Shown here in pieces: positions 44,538-52,447 of a stretch of DNA of 59,569 nucleotides. Made by a program: the position numbers and the translations under genes. Below the pieces are notes generated by a model. The model made no database searches, was not told where the DNA came from, and saw nothing but the letters and a program-made list of their open reading frames with translations. Numbering within the stretch: position 1 is the stretch's first letter; each line of letters opens with the position of its first letter. The DNA is from Hydrogenophaga sp. (GTDB taxonomy: Bacteria > Pseudomonadota > Gammaproteobacteria > Burkholderiales > Burkholderiaceae_C), in the NCBI RefSeq assembly GCF_025699295.1, contig NZ_JAILWB010000028.1, positions 1 to 59,569 on the forward strand, written 5' to 3'.

Positions 44538-44589
44538 ATCTGATGCGCAATGTTCAGATATATTGGATTTTTACCGTATCAGATCAGAT
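44538..44589. promoter_or_regulatory. Cluster of ATCAGAT heptamers in the cytochrome/MocR promoter
   Basis: ATCAGAT occurs inverted at 44538-44544 and directly at 44578-44584 and 44583-44589 (overlapping copies), with TTCAGAT at 44553-44559. TATATT (44559-44564) may be a -10 box for the regulator. MocR proteins typically bind short direct repeats, so this is a candidate operator for both genes. Confidence 0.5.
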
Positions 44590-44608
44590 TTTTCCCGACC
44601 GGACCTTC

Positions 44609-46033
44609 ATGGACGACTCCCGTCTCAAGCGCTATCAGCAGCTGGCCGAAGACCTGGCCGACGGCATACGCGCAGGCGTGCTGCGGCCGGGGGATCGCCT
44701 GCCCTCGGTGCGCCAGACCTGCGCCGAGCGTGGTGTCAGCGCCTCCACCGTGTTCCAGGCCTATGGCCAACTGGAGTCCCGGGGTCTGGTGGAGGCGCGT
44801 GCGCGCTCGGGCTTTTTCGTGCGCGCGGCACGACGCGTGCCGCGCGCCGTGCCCCAGGTGGCTGCCCCGCGCGGCGCGGCCACCCCGGTCGAGATCAGCG
44901 AACTGGTGTTCGATTTGCTCGGCACCACGCGCGACGCCGATGTGGTGCCGCTGGGTTCGGCGTTCCCAGCGCCGCACCTGTTCCCGTTCGAAGCACTTGC
45001 ACGCAGCACAGCGCGGGCGTTGCGCCGCCTGCCCGCGGCGCGCATCACGGGCGCGCTGACCACCGGCGACGAGGGCCTGCGCCAGGCGCTGCTGCGGCGC
45101 CATGCGTTGCACGGCATTGCGCTTGACCAGGGCGAACTGGTCATCACCAATGGCGCGATGGAGGCGCTCAACCTGTGCCTGCAAGCTGTGACGAAACCGG
45201 GCGACGTGGTGGTGGTCGAATCGCCCACCTTCTACGCCGCGTTGCAGGCGCTCGAACGCCTGCACCTGAAGGCGGTGGAGGTGGCGACCGACCCGGCAGA
45301 AGGCGTGGACCTGGCCGCGTTGGCGGAACTGCTCGGGCGCCAGCCGGTGGCCGCCTGCTGGTTCATGCCCAGTTTCCAGAACCCGCTGGGCGCGCTGATG
45401 CCACCCGCGCGCAAGCAGGCCCTGGTGGAACTGCTGGCGCGCCACCGCGTGCCGCTGATCGAGGACGATGTGTATGGCGAGCTGTACGCGGGTGTGCGGC
45501 GCCCGCCGCCGGCCAAGGCCTTCGACCGGGAAGGCGGCGTGCTGCACTGCGCGTCGTTCTCGAAATGTCTGGCGCCGGGATACCGAGTGGGCTGGGCCGC
45601 GGCAGGGCGCTACGCCCCCGTGGTGGAGCGGCTGAAGATGTCGAACTCGCTGGCAACGGCGATTCCCTCGCAACTGGCGCTGGTGGACTACCTGGCGCAA
45701 GGCGGCTACGACCGGCACCTGCGTCGCCTGCGCGAGGCGCTGGCCGCGCAACAGCAGCACGCCCTGCGTCTGGTGGAGCGGCACTTCCCGGCCGGCACAC
45801 GTGTGACGCGCCCGCTCGGCGGCTACTTTCTCTGGCTGGAGTTGCCTGCGAGGGTGGATGCGCTGGCCTTGCACCACCGCGCCATGGCCGAATCCATCAG
45901 CACCGCCCCGGGTGTTCTGTTTTCCGCGGACCGCCGCTTCACCCACCACCTGCGTCTGAATGTGGGCCATCCCGGTGACGACCGCATCGACGCGGCACTG
46001 CGGCGCCTGGGCGAGCTCGCGCACCAGGCCTGA
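44609..46033 (+). CDS. MocR-family regulator (GntR HTH fused to aminotransferase-like domain)
   Basis: A 474-residue protein. Residues ~1-75 are a GntR winged helix (RLKRYQQLAEDLADGIRAGVLRPGDRLPSVRQ), and the rest is a fold-type I aminotransferase domain with the PLP Lys in SFSKCLAPGYRVGW and the NPLG and EDDVYGEL contacts. MocR proteins use PLP adducts as signals. The ATG at 44609 is preferred; the in-frame ATG at 44543 lies in the heptamer cluster. It diverges from the cytochrome operon and probably regulates it. CAGGCCT-GA-AGGCCTG (46025-46040) spans its stop codon. Confidence 0.9.
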   Translation: MDDSRLKRYQQLAEDLADGIRAGVLRPGDRLPSVRQTCAERGVSASTVFQAYGQLESRGLVEARARSGFFVRAARRVPRAVPQVAAPRGAATPVEISELVFDLLGTTRDADVVPLGSAFPAPHLFPFEALARSTARALRRLPAARITGALTTGDEGLRQALLRRHALHGIALDQGELVITNGAMEALNLCLQAVTKPGDVVVVESPTFYAALQALERLHLKAVEVATDPAEGVDLAALAELLGRQPVAACWFMPSFQNPLGALMPPARKQALVELLARHRVPLIEDDVYGELYAGVRRPPPAKAFDREGGVLHCASFSKCLAPGYRVGWAAAGRYAPVVERLKMSNSLATAIPSQLALVDYLAQGGYDRHLRRLREALAAQQQHALRLVERHFPAGTRVTRPLGGYFLWLELPARVDALALHHRAMAESISTAPGVLFSADRRFTHHLRLNVGHPGDDRIDAALRRLGELAHQA

Positions 46034-46059
46034 AGGCCTGCAACGCCGATAATCCCCGC

Positions 46060-46803
46060 ATGTCTTCCCCCAAAGTGCTGTTCGGCTTTCACGCCGTGGG
46101 TGTGCGCATGAAAACCGCGCCGCAATCCATCATCGAGATCTACTACGAGCCCACGCGGCGCGATGCGCGCATGCGCCAGTTCCTGGACCGGGCGCGCGAG
46201 GCCAATGCGCGCCTGATCGAGGCCGACAGCCTGCGCATCGCCAAGCTGGCGGGCAGCCATGGTCACCAGGGCGTGGCGGCGCGCGTGGAAGCCATCCCGC
46301 AGGCGCGCTCGCTCGACGACCTGCTGGAACAGCTGGAGCCCACCGGTATCCCTCCACTGCTGCTGGTGCTCGACGGCATCACCGACCCGCACAACCTGGG
46401 TGCCTGCCTGCGTGTGGCCGACGGCGCCGGCGCGCACGCCGTCATCGCGCCCAAGGACCACGCCGCCGGCATCAACGCCACCGTCGCCAAGGTGGCCAGC
46501 GGCGCGGCCGAGACCATGCCGTACTTCATGGTGACCAACCTGGCGCGCACCCTGGGTGAGCTCAAGGAACGCAACATCTGGGTCATCGGTACCAGCGACG
46601 ACGCGCCGAAAACGCTCTACCAGGTCGACCTCAAGGGCCCGGTGGCGCTGGTACTCGGCGCCGAGGGTGCGGGCATGCGCCAGCTCACGCGCAAGACCTG
46701 CGATGAGCTGGTGAGCATTCCCATGGCCGGCGCCGTGGAAAGCCTGAATGTGTCGGTGGCCAGCGGCGTGTGCCTCTACGAAGCGCTGCGCCAGCGCAGT
46801 TGA
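46060..46803 (+). CDS. rlmB: 23S rRNA (guanosine-2'-O)-methyltransferase RlmB
   Basis: A 247-residue SPOUT methyltransferase that modifies G2251 of 23S rRNA. An N-terminal L30e-like RNA-binding domain (VLFGFHAVGVRMKT) leads into the knotted SAM domain with LDGITDPHNLGACLRVADGAGAH, LVLGAEGAGMRQLT and IPMAGAVESLNVSVASGV, all standard motifs. GATAAT (46048-46053) lies only 6 bases before the ATG, so the mRNA may be leaderless if that box is used. Confidence 0.95.
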   Translation: MSSPKVLFGFHAVGVRMKTAPQSIIEIYYEPTRRDARMRQFLDRAREANARLIEADSLRIAKLAGSHGHQGVAARVEAIPQARSLDDLLEQLEPTGIPPLLLVLDGITDPHNLGACLRVADGAGAHAVIAPKDHAAGINATVAKVASGAAETMPYFMVTNLARTLGELKERNIWVIGTSDDAPKTLYQVDLKGPVALVLGAEGAGMRQLTRKTCDELVSIPMAGAVESLNVSVASGVCLYEALRQRS

Positions 46804-46809
46804 GGTCGT

Positions 46810-47214
46810 TCAGGCTTTGCCGCCGAGCATGCGAACGGCGCTGGCAATGCGCTTGTTGGCGCGCAGGAAGTAGATGCCGACGGCCATCGTGATGAAGCCC
46901 ACGAGGATCGGGATCATGGGCACGGAGACGATGATGATCAACCAGGCACCGATGACGCCGACGTTGGTGTTCAGCTGATAGATGAGGTTGGTCGTTTCGT
47001 TGCGCAGCGCCAGCGCGTGGAACTCGGCCTTGTCGTCCCCCGCCACGGTGACCTGGTCGCCTTCGGCCAGCTGAATCGAACTTTTCATCAACACCTGGCG
47101 GTTGCCGAGGCGGAAGTGCGTGCTCGATTCCTGCGCAATGTTGGCGTTGCTGCCGTGGATGACGACACTGCCTTTGATATGCGAAGCGGTGCCGGAAAGC
47201 GTGGCGAGGGCCAT
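46810..47214 (-). CDS. Small inner-membrane protein of unknown function
   Basis: A 134-residue protein. Residues ~1-80 are a soluble, beta-rich, Ser/Gly/Asn-rich segment (LSGTASHIKGSVVIHGSN, QLAEGDQVTVAGDD) that reads like an OB-type or bactofilin-like fold. Residues ~86-122 are strongly hydrophobic and probably form a two-helix hairpin, followed by a basic end (RANKRIASAVRMLGGKA). The ATG at 47214 has GGAG 8 bases upstream. I do not recognise the family; fusion of a beta domain with a membrane hairpin resembles NfeD-like proteins, but this is not established. Confidence 0.65.
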   Translation of the reverse strand: MALATLSGTASHIKGSVVIHGSNANIAQESSTHFRLGNRQVLMKSSIQLAEGDQVTVAGDDKAEFHALALRNETTNLIYQLNTNVGVIGAWLIIIVSVPMIPILVGFITMAVGIYFLRANKRIASAVRMLGGKA

Positions 47215-47289
47215 CGGGAACTCCTTTTTTTGTCGGGCGGGTGGAAGGCGCAAGGGTAGCGCATGCTTCATGACCCAGGTGCAGGGGCC

Positions 47290-47880
47290 TCAGACCAACC
47301 CCAGCGCCCCCAGCACCGCCCCGGCCCCGATCATCCACAACAGGTGGATCTTCGTGCGCCACACCAGCAGCGTGGCGCAGAGGGTCACCGCCCACAGCGG
47401 CCAGTCGCGTGCCGGGTTGTCGTGCGAGCCGGTGAGCAGCCAGCCGGTGGCGATCAGCAGCGCGATCACGATCGGGGCCATGCCGGTCTTGAAGGCGCGC
47501 ACCGCGCGCAGTTCGCGGTTCTGGTGCGCCCAGCGCGTGGCGGTGTAGGTCAGCACCGACGAGGGCAGCAGGATGGCGACCATCGTCACCAGCACGCCGA
47601 AGAAGGCCAGTGCCCAGGCCAGCCACCCGGCCGATGGCCCGCCGCCCGCATTGAGCCCCACATTCCAGCCCAGCAGCGCGACGAACAGCACGTTGGGGCC
47701 CGGCGCGGCCTGCGACAGCGCGATGGACGAAGTGAACTGCGCGTCGTTCAACCAGCCGTTCTGGTAGACGAGGTAGCGGTGCATGTCCGGCGCGGTGGTG
47801 ATCGCACCGCCCACGCCGAGCAGCGAGAGCGAGGCAAAGTGGGTGAACAGGTCGAGCCAGTTGGCGGCCGTTGGCAGCAT
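47290..47880 (-). CDS. chrA: ChrA-family chromate transporter, short subunit (second gene)
   Basis: A 196-residue membrane protein with about six transmembrane segments. The CHR signature appears as FASLSLLGVGGAITTAPDMHRY and IALSQAAPGPNVLFVALLGW. This is one half of a split (short-chain) CHR pair whose two six-helix proteins form an antiparallel transporter. It starts 5 bases after the stop of its partner. Short-chain pairs may export chromate by sulfate-chromate antiport, but many CHR proteins have other substrates. Confidence 0.88.
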   Translation of the reverse strand: MLPTAANWLDLFTHFASLSLLGVGGAITTAPDMHRYLVYQNGWLNDAQFTSSIALSQAAPGPNVLFVALLGWNVGLNAGGGPSAGWLAWALAFFGVLVTMVAILLPSSVLTYTATRWAHQNRELRAVRAFKTGMAPIVIALLIATGWLLTGSHDNPARDWPLWAVTLCATLLVWRTKIHLLWMIGAGAVLGALGLV

Positions 47881-47885
47881 GGTGC

Positions 47886-48506
47886 TCAGGCCTCGCCGGC
47901 CTTCTGGCGATCGGCATCCACGTCCGACAGCACGCGGTAGGCCCACAGGCAGGCGCCGCCGCCGATGCCCAGCAGCACCCACAACAGGGGCCAGCGCAGC
48001 AGGGCGATGGCTATGAAGGTCAGCGTGGCCAGGCCGATGCACACGGCCATGCCCATCGCGTTGCGATCGAGCGCGGCAATCAGCTTGATGCCGGTGGCGG
48101 TGATCAGGCCCGCGGCCACGGCGCCCATGCCGCGCAAGGCGTTCTGTGCCACCACACTGTCGGCCACGCTGCCGTACAGCACGGCGAGCAGCAGCACGAC
48201 GACCATGGGCGCTGCCAGCATGCCGGCCAGCGCGGCCAGCGCGCCAGGCAGGCCGAAGTAGCGCCCGCCGATCATCATGGACAGGTTGACCACGTTCGGC
48301 CCGGGCATGATCTGCGCGACGGCCCAGTCTTCCACGAACTGCTCGCGCGTCATCCAGCGCTTTTTTTCCACCAGTTCGCGTTGCACGACGGCGAGCACAC
48401 CACCGAAGCCCTGCAGGGCCAGCCAGGTGAAGGAGCGGAAAAGATCGGCCTTCGATGTCGGATGGTTGAGCGCGTCGTCGGGTGCTGGAAGGGGGTGGTC
48501 TGGCAT
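47886..48506 (-). CDS. chrA: ChrA-family chromate transporter, short subunit (first gene)
   Basis: A 206-residue membrane protein with the CHR motifs FRSFTWLALQGFGGVLAVVQREL and AVAQIMPGPNVVNLSMMIGGRYFG. It is the first gene of the split pair and carries a longer N terminus with a cytosolic Pro/Asp-rich leader. No chrB regulator lies beside it; the adjacent MarR-GNAT gene upstream points in the same direction, 34 bases away. Confidence 0.88.
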   Translation of the reverse strand: MPDHPLPAPDDALNHPTSKADLFRSFTWLALQGFGGVLAVVQRELVEKKRWMTREQFVEDWAVAQIMPGPNVVNLSMMIGGRYFGLPGALAALAGMLAAPMVVVLLLAVLYGSVADSVVAQNALRGMGAVAAGLITATGIKLIAALDRNAMGMAVCIGLATLTFIAIALLRWPLLWVLLGIGGGACLWAYRVLSDVDADRQKAGEA

Positions 48507-48540
48507 GGCCGCGATTATCGTGTCGCGCTCATGGCCTTGC

Positions 48541-49482
48541 TCAGAGGGCGAGTTCCCAGGTTTCTCCGACGAGGTCCTTGCCGTAGCTGTGGTGCGGCTC
48601 GCTGTGCACCAGGGCGAAGCCGCGCTGCGCGTAGATGGCGCGTGCGGCGCTGAGGTTGCTGTTGGTCCACAGCACCATCTTGCGATAGCCCCTGGCGCGC
48701 GCGAAGGCCAGGCATTCGTCTGTGAGGCGCGCGCCCAGGCCCAGGCCGCGCGCGGTCGGGCTGAGGATGAGCAGGCGCAACTGGGCCTCGGCCTCGCTCT
48801 TGCGCACGACGAAGACCGAGCCGACGCGCTCGCCGTCGAGTTCGGCGATCCACCCACGTTCCCGGTGCGGGTCGTGCTGGCGGATCATGCGGGCCACGAT
48901 CTCTGCCACCAGCGCCTCGAACTCGCTGTTCCAGCCGTACTCGCGCGCGTAAATCTCGCCGTGCTGCTGTACCACCCAGCCCATGTCGCCAGCGCGCACG
49001 TCGCGCAGCACCGCCGTGTGCGAGGGGTTGGCGGCTTCGGGGGAGAGCAGGGCCTGGGCCTTGTCCAGTGCCGCGATCAGGGCGTCGCGTCGGGCCTGCG
49101 CCAGGGGTGCCAGCAGGCGTGCGGCGGCCTCGCGTGAGCGTTGTTGCAGCGGCTCGAAGGCGGCTCGACCCTCGGGCGTGAGGCTCAGCGACAGCTGACG
49201 GGCATCCGCGGGCGACGGGGTGCGGGTGAGCCAGCCTGCGTCGCTGAAACGGCGCACGATGCGGCTGAGGTAGCCGGCGTCGAGCAGCAGTCGGCGCCCG
49301 AGGTCGGTGGCCGTGCAGGGCGCGTGGTGCGCCAGTTCGTAGAGCACCCGCACCTCGGTGAGCGAGAAAGCGCTGCCCAGGTAGGGGTCGAGCAGGCCGG
49401 TGCGCTGGGTGTAGAAGCGGTTGAAGGCGCGCAGGGCGCGAACCTGGGCGGGGTCGACTTGCGTCAGGGTGTGGTCGTTCAT
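48541..49482 (-). CDS. MarR-type HTH regulator fused to a GNAT acetyltransferase
   Basis: A 313-residue fusion. Residues ~10-145 form a MarR winged helix (LTEVRVLYELAHH, DLGRRLLLDAGYLSRIVRRF, wing RTPSPADARQ), and residues ~155-310 form a GNAT domain with the acetyl-CoA loop ARGLGLGARL and the C-terminal YAQRGFALVHSE. This two-domain layout is widespread, and the substrate is unknown. The ATG at 49482 is chosen; ATGs at 49497 and 49500 would place the start near the operator-like repeat. The GNAT may act on a small molecule sensed by the MarR domain. Confidence 0.9.
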   Translation of the reverse strand: MNDHTLTQVDPAQVRALRAFNRFYTQRTGLLDPYLGSAFSLTEVRVLYELAHHAPCTATDLGRRLLLDAGYLSRIVRRFSDAGWLTRTPSPADARQLSLSLTPEGRAAFEPLQQRSREAAARLLAPLAQARRDALIAALDKAQALLSPEAANPSHTAVLRDVRAGDMGWVVQQHGEIYAREYGWNSEFEALVAEIVARMIRQHDPHRERGWIAELDGERVGSVFVVRKSEAEAQLRLLILSPTARGLGLGARLTDECLAFARARGYRKMVLWTNSNLSAARAIYAQRGFALVHSEPHHSYGKDLVGETWELAL

Positions 49483-49504
49483 GCGCCCACTGTCCATCAT
49501 TAAT

Positions 49505-49517
49505 TTGACTATGTCAA
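49505..49517. promoter_or_regulatory. TTGAC-TAT-GTCAA inverted repeat, candidate MarR operator
   Basis: A perfect 5-3-5 dyad lies 22 bases upstream of the chosen MarR-GNAT start and 24 bases after the end of the response-regulator gene. On the minus strand it contains TTGACA, a consensus -35 hexamer, so binding would block the polymerase. Confidence 0.5.
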
Positions 49518-49541
49518 CTTGATGATGGAAAGAGGCAAGTA

Positions 49542-49928
49542 TCAGCCGGTCTCCAGCATCTCCCGCACGCGCTCCACCGTGAGCGGTTTGGTGACGAAGC
49601 CCTGGATCAGGGGGATCTCGCTGGCCCGTTCGCGATCGTGGGCGGCGTCGGAGGAGGTCAGCATCATCACCACGACCGTGGGTTTGTCGCTCAGCAGGGG
49701 CGTGGCTCGCTGCGCGAACTCGAACCCGTCCATCAGCGGCATGTTGATGTCCAGAAAAAGACAAGTGGGCAGGTGCAGCGGGTCGTCGTGCAGGAAGGCC
49801 AGCGCATCGGCGCCGCCTTCGAAGACCAGCACGTCGCCTGTGAAGCCCGCGCGGCGGATCATGATCTCGTGATAGACGTTGTCGGCCTCGTTGTCGTCGA
49901 CCAGGATGAAGCGTTGCGGGATGGTCAT
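49542..49928 (-). CDS. Receiver-only response regulator
   Basis: A 128-residue CheY-like protein: acidic pair Asp11/Asp12 (ILVDDNEAD), phosphoacceptor Asp60 in LFLDINMPLMDG, Thr in MLTSSD and Lys in VTKPL. The output domain is missing, so it probably works by protein contact. It lies 21 bases after a GAF-PAS histidine kinase on the same strand, its likely phosphodonor. The sequence resembles Rcp1-type response regulators that pair with phytochrome-like kinases. Confidence 0.92.
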   Translation of the reverse strand: MTIPQRFILVDDNEADNVYHEIMIRRAGFTGDVLVFEGGADALAFLHDDPLHLPTCLFLDINMPLMDGFEFAQRATPLLSDKPTVVVMMLTSSDAAHDRERASEIPLIQGFVTKPLTVERVREMLETG

Positions 49929-49949
49929 GGCGTGTTTCCTCGTGGCATA

Positions 49950-51572
49950 TCAGGAGCTTGTGGCCGGTGACGCCGGCAGATGCAGCGTGAAGCGGCTGCC
50001 GGCGCCCGGCACCGAGCGCACCGAGATCTGGCCACCGTGCTGTTCCACGATCCGTCGACAGATGGACAGACCCAGGCCCGAGCCGTCGTAGCGCTGGCGC
50101 GAATGCAGCCGCTTGAACATGTCGAAGATGGCCGGCTGGTGCTCGGGAGCAATGCCGATGCCGTTGTCGTCCACGTGGATCAGGTCGAAGCCGTCTTCGC
50201 GGGTGGCGCTCACGCGCACCAGCGGCGGCGTGTCCGGTCGCGCGAACTTCAGGCCGTTGGACACCAGGTTCTGCAGCGCGATGCGCAGCAGCGAGGCGTC
50301 GGCCTGCACCATGGGCAAGGCGTCGCTTTCAAGCCGGCCGTTGGCCACCAGGAGCGCGGAGGCCAGGTCGTCGCGCACCTGGTCCAGCAGGCGCGCCACG
50401 TCCACCGGCCCGCTGGCGGTTGCTCGCCGGTCCAGTCGCACGTATTCGGCGAGATCGTCCAGCAATGCGCCCATGCGCAGGCCGCCCGCCTGCACAAAAC
50501 CGAGGTAGCGCTGGGCCAGCGGAGGCAGGTCCTGCGCGTGATCGGTGCTCAGCAGGGCGCTGAAGTTGTTGATCGAGTTGATCGGCTCGCGCAGGTCGTG
50601 CGAGATGATGTGGATGAAGCGCTCCTGCTCCAGTGTCTTCTGCTCCAGCAGCGCTACCGTGCGGTGGAGCTCTGCTTCCCGGTCCTTGAGCGCCTGGATG
50701 TCGTGACCGCGGGTAACCACGCCTATCACCCGGCCCTGGGCATCGTGCACGGGCAACAGGGTCACCTCCATGTGCCGTGAGCCCTTGGCCCTGAAGTGCG
50801 CCTCCCGCTGGTAGGTGACCGTCTCGCCGGCCAGAGCCCGTTGCAGGCGGGATTCCACCCTGTCGCGAAAGACATCGTCCCCGAGCTGCTCGGTGACGTG
50901 GCGCCCGACGACGTCCTCGCGCGCGCAGCCGTGGTAGGCCAGGTAGGTGTCGTTGACGTGGCGGTACACGCCCGATGCGTCGACGAATGACTGCAGGTCG
51001 ACGCCCAGCAGCGCCATGGCGGTCAGTTGTTCGTGCTGCTGGCGTTCGGTGGCACGGGCGCGGTCCGCCTCCGCCTGGCGCGTTTTCTCGTGCTCCAGCA
51101 GGTTGGCCACCAGGCCCGAGAGCTTGCTCAGGGCATCGAGCTGCACGGGGTGCAGCTGGCGGGCCTGCTGGTCGATCACGCACACGGTGCCCAGCGCGTA
51201 GCCGTCGTTGGTGACGATGGGGGCGCCCGCGTAGAAACGCACCTGGGTGCTTCCGATCACCAGGGGGTTGTCCTGGAAGCGCGCGTCGCGGTGGCTGTCT
51301 TCCACCACCATCACATGCTCGGCGTCCAGGATGGCGTGGGAACAGAAGGCCACCTCGCGCGGCGTCTCGGACGCATCCATGCCAATGCGCGACTTGAACC
51401 ACTGCCGGTCGCGGTCCACCAGCGTGATCAGTGCGACCGGTGTGCCACAGATCAACTGGGCCAGAGACGAAATGTCGTCAAAGGCCTTCTGGGGCAGGGT
51501 GTCGAGAATGCCCAGGCCACGCAGTCTGGCCAGGCGCTGTTCCTCGTTGGCGGGTAGGGGGGCGGTCTGCAT
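49950..51572 (-). CDS. GAF-PAS sensor histidine kinase
   Basis: A 540-residue cytoplasmic kinase with no transmembrane helix: GAF domain (residues ~24-160), a coiled-coil linker, PAS domain (~188-298), HisKA with phosphoacceptor His325 in HIISHDLREPI, and HATPase with N box NLVSNGLKFA, G1 DDNGIGIA and G2 GSGLGL. The GAF segment FCSHAILDAEHVMVVEDSHRDARF is typical of the group that senses redox or small ligands. It should phosphorylate the adjacent receiver protein. The ATG at 51572 gives the usual N terminus. Confidence 0.93.
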   Translation of the reverse strand: MQTAPLPANEEQRLARLRGLGILDTLPQKAFDDISSLAQLICGTPVALITLVDRDRQWFKSRIGMDASETPREVAFCSHAILDAEHVMVVEDSHRDARFQDNPLVIGSTQVRFYAGAPIVTNDGYALGTVCVIDQQARQLHPVQLDALSKLSGLVANLLEHEKTRQAEADRARATERQQHEQLTAMALLGVDLQSFVDASGVYRHVNDTYLAYHGCAREDVVGRHVTEQLGDDVFRDRVESRLQRALAGETVTYQREAHFRAKGSRHMEVTLLPVHDAQGRVIGVVTRGHDIQALKDREAELHRTVALLEQKTLEQERFIHIISHDLREPINSINNFSALLSTDHAQDLPPLAQRYLGFVQAGGLRMGALLDDLAEYVRLDRRATASGPVDVARLLDQVRDDLASALLVANGRLESDALPMVQADASLLRIALQNLVSNGLKFARPDTPPLVRVSATREDGFDLIHVDDNGIGIAPEHQPAIFDMFKRLHSRQRYDGSGLGLSICRRIVEQHGGQISVRSVPGAGSRFTLHLPASPATSS

Positions 51573-51699
51573 GCAGGCGGGGCAATTCGAAGTCTTTCAT
51601 CATTGCACACAGGACCCGTCTGCAGCAGGAATCAGGCCCCGGGATCGGCTGGTACCGGGGAGTACCGCACGCCACTCCGTCACGCAAGGGCGAACTGCG

Positions 51700-52443
51700 T
51701 CACACCGACATGCCGCCCGAGACTTCGATCACGGCGCCGTTGATGTAGCTGGCCTCGTCGCTGGCCAGGAAGGCATAGACGTTGGCGATCTCTTCGGGCC
51801 GGCCCAGACGGTGCAGTGGCACGCGGTGCTCCATCTCGGCGATGACCTTGGCCGGAATCGTGTCGAGGATGTGCGTGGCAATGAAGCCCGGTGCCACCGC
51901 GTTCACCCGCACCCCCTTGGGCCCGAGTTCGCGGCTCCAGGTCTTGGTGAAGCCGATCACGCCGAACTTGCTCGCGGCGTAGTTGGTTTGCCCGAAGTTG
52001 CCGTAGATGCCCACGACTGAGGAAGCGTTGAGGATCACGCCGCTGCCCTGGGCAACCATGGTGTCGGCCACGGCCTGCGCGCAATGGAACACGCCGCGCA
52101 GGTTGACGTCGATCACCCGGTCGAACTGCTCCAGCGTCATCTTCTGCAGGCGCGCATCCTGCGTGATGCCGGCGTTGTTCACGAGCGTGTCGATGCGCCC
52201 GAAGCGCGCCACCACCTGCGCGACCACGGCGTCCACCATTTCCCGCTGCGCCACGTCCATCACGAAGCCGGCGGCCTTTGCGCCCAGTGCCTCGCACTGG
52301 CGTACGGCATCGTCCACCGCGGCCGGCAGGAGGTCGCAGACGACCACGCTGGCGCCTTCGCGCGCGAACTTGAGGGCGGTGGCCAGGCCGATGCCCTGCG
52401 CAGCACCGGTGATGAGGCTGATCTTTCCGTCGAGTCGTTTCAT
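51700..52443 (-). CDS. Short-chain dehydrogenase/reductase, FabG/PhaB-like
   Basis: A 247-residue classical SDR: cofactor motif TGAAQGIG (residues ~12-19), NNAG, catalytic Ser141/142, Tyr155 and Lys159 in NYAASK, and the PG segment VAPGFIAT. It is most like 3-oxoacyl-ACP or acetoacetyl-CoA reductases (FabG, PhaB). It follows the multifunctional beta-oxidation gene by 4 bases, so a CoA ester is a likely substrate. NADP specificity is not proven: Asp37 in CDLL after beta-2 would favour NAD(H). Confidence 0.88.
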   Translation of the reverse strand: MKRLDGKISLITGAAQGIGLATALKFAREGASVVVCDLLPAAVDDAVRQCEALGAKAAGFVMDVAQREMVDAVVAQVVARFGRIDTLVNNAGITQDARLQKMTLEQFDRVIDVNLRGVFHCAQAVADTMVAQGSGVILNASSVVGIYGNFGQTNYAASKFGVIGFTKTWSRELGPKGVRVNAVAPGFIATHILDTIPAKVIAEMEHRVPLHRLGRPEEIANVYAFLASDEASYINGAVIEVSGGMSV

Positions 52444-52447
52444 GGGT

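Noticed and set aside
51637..51660. CCCCGG...CCGGGG hairpin between SDR and histidine kinase
   Set aside because: Six-bp stem, 12-base loop and no T tract on either strand; not strong enough to call.
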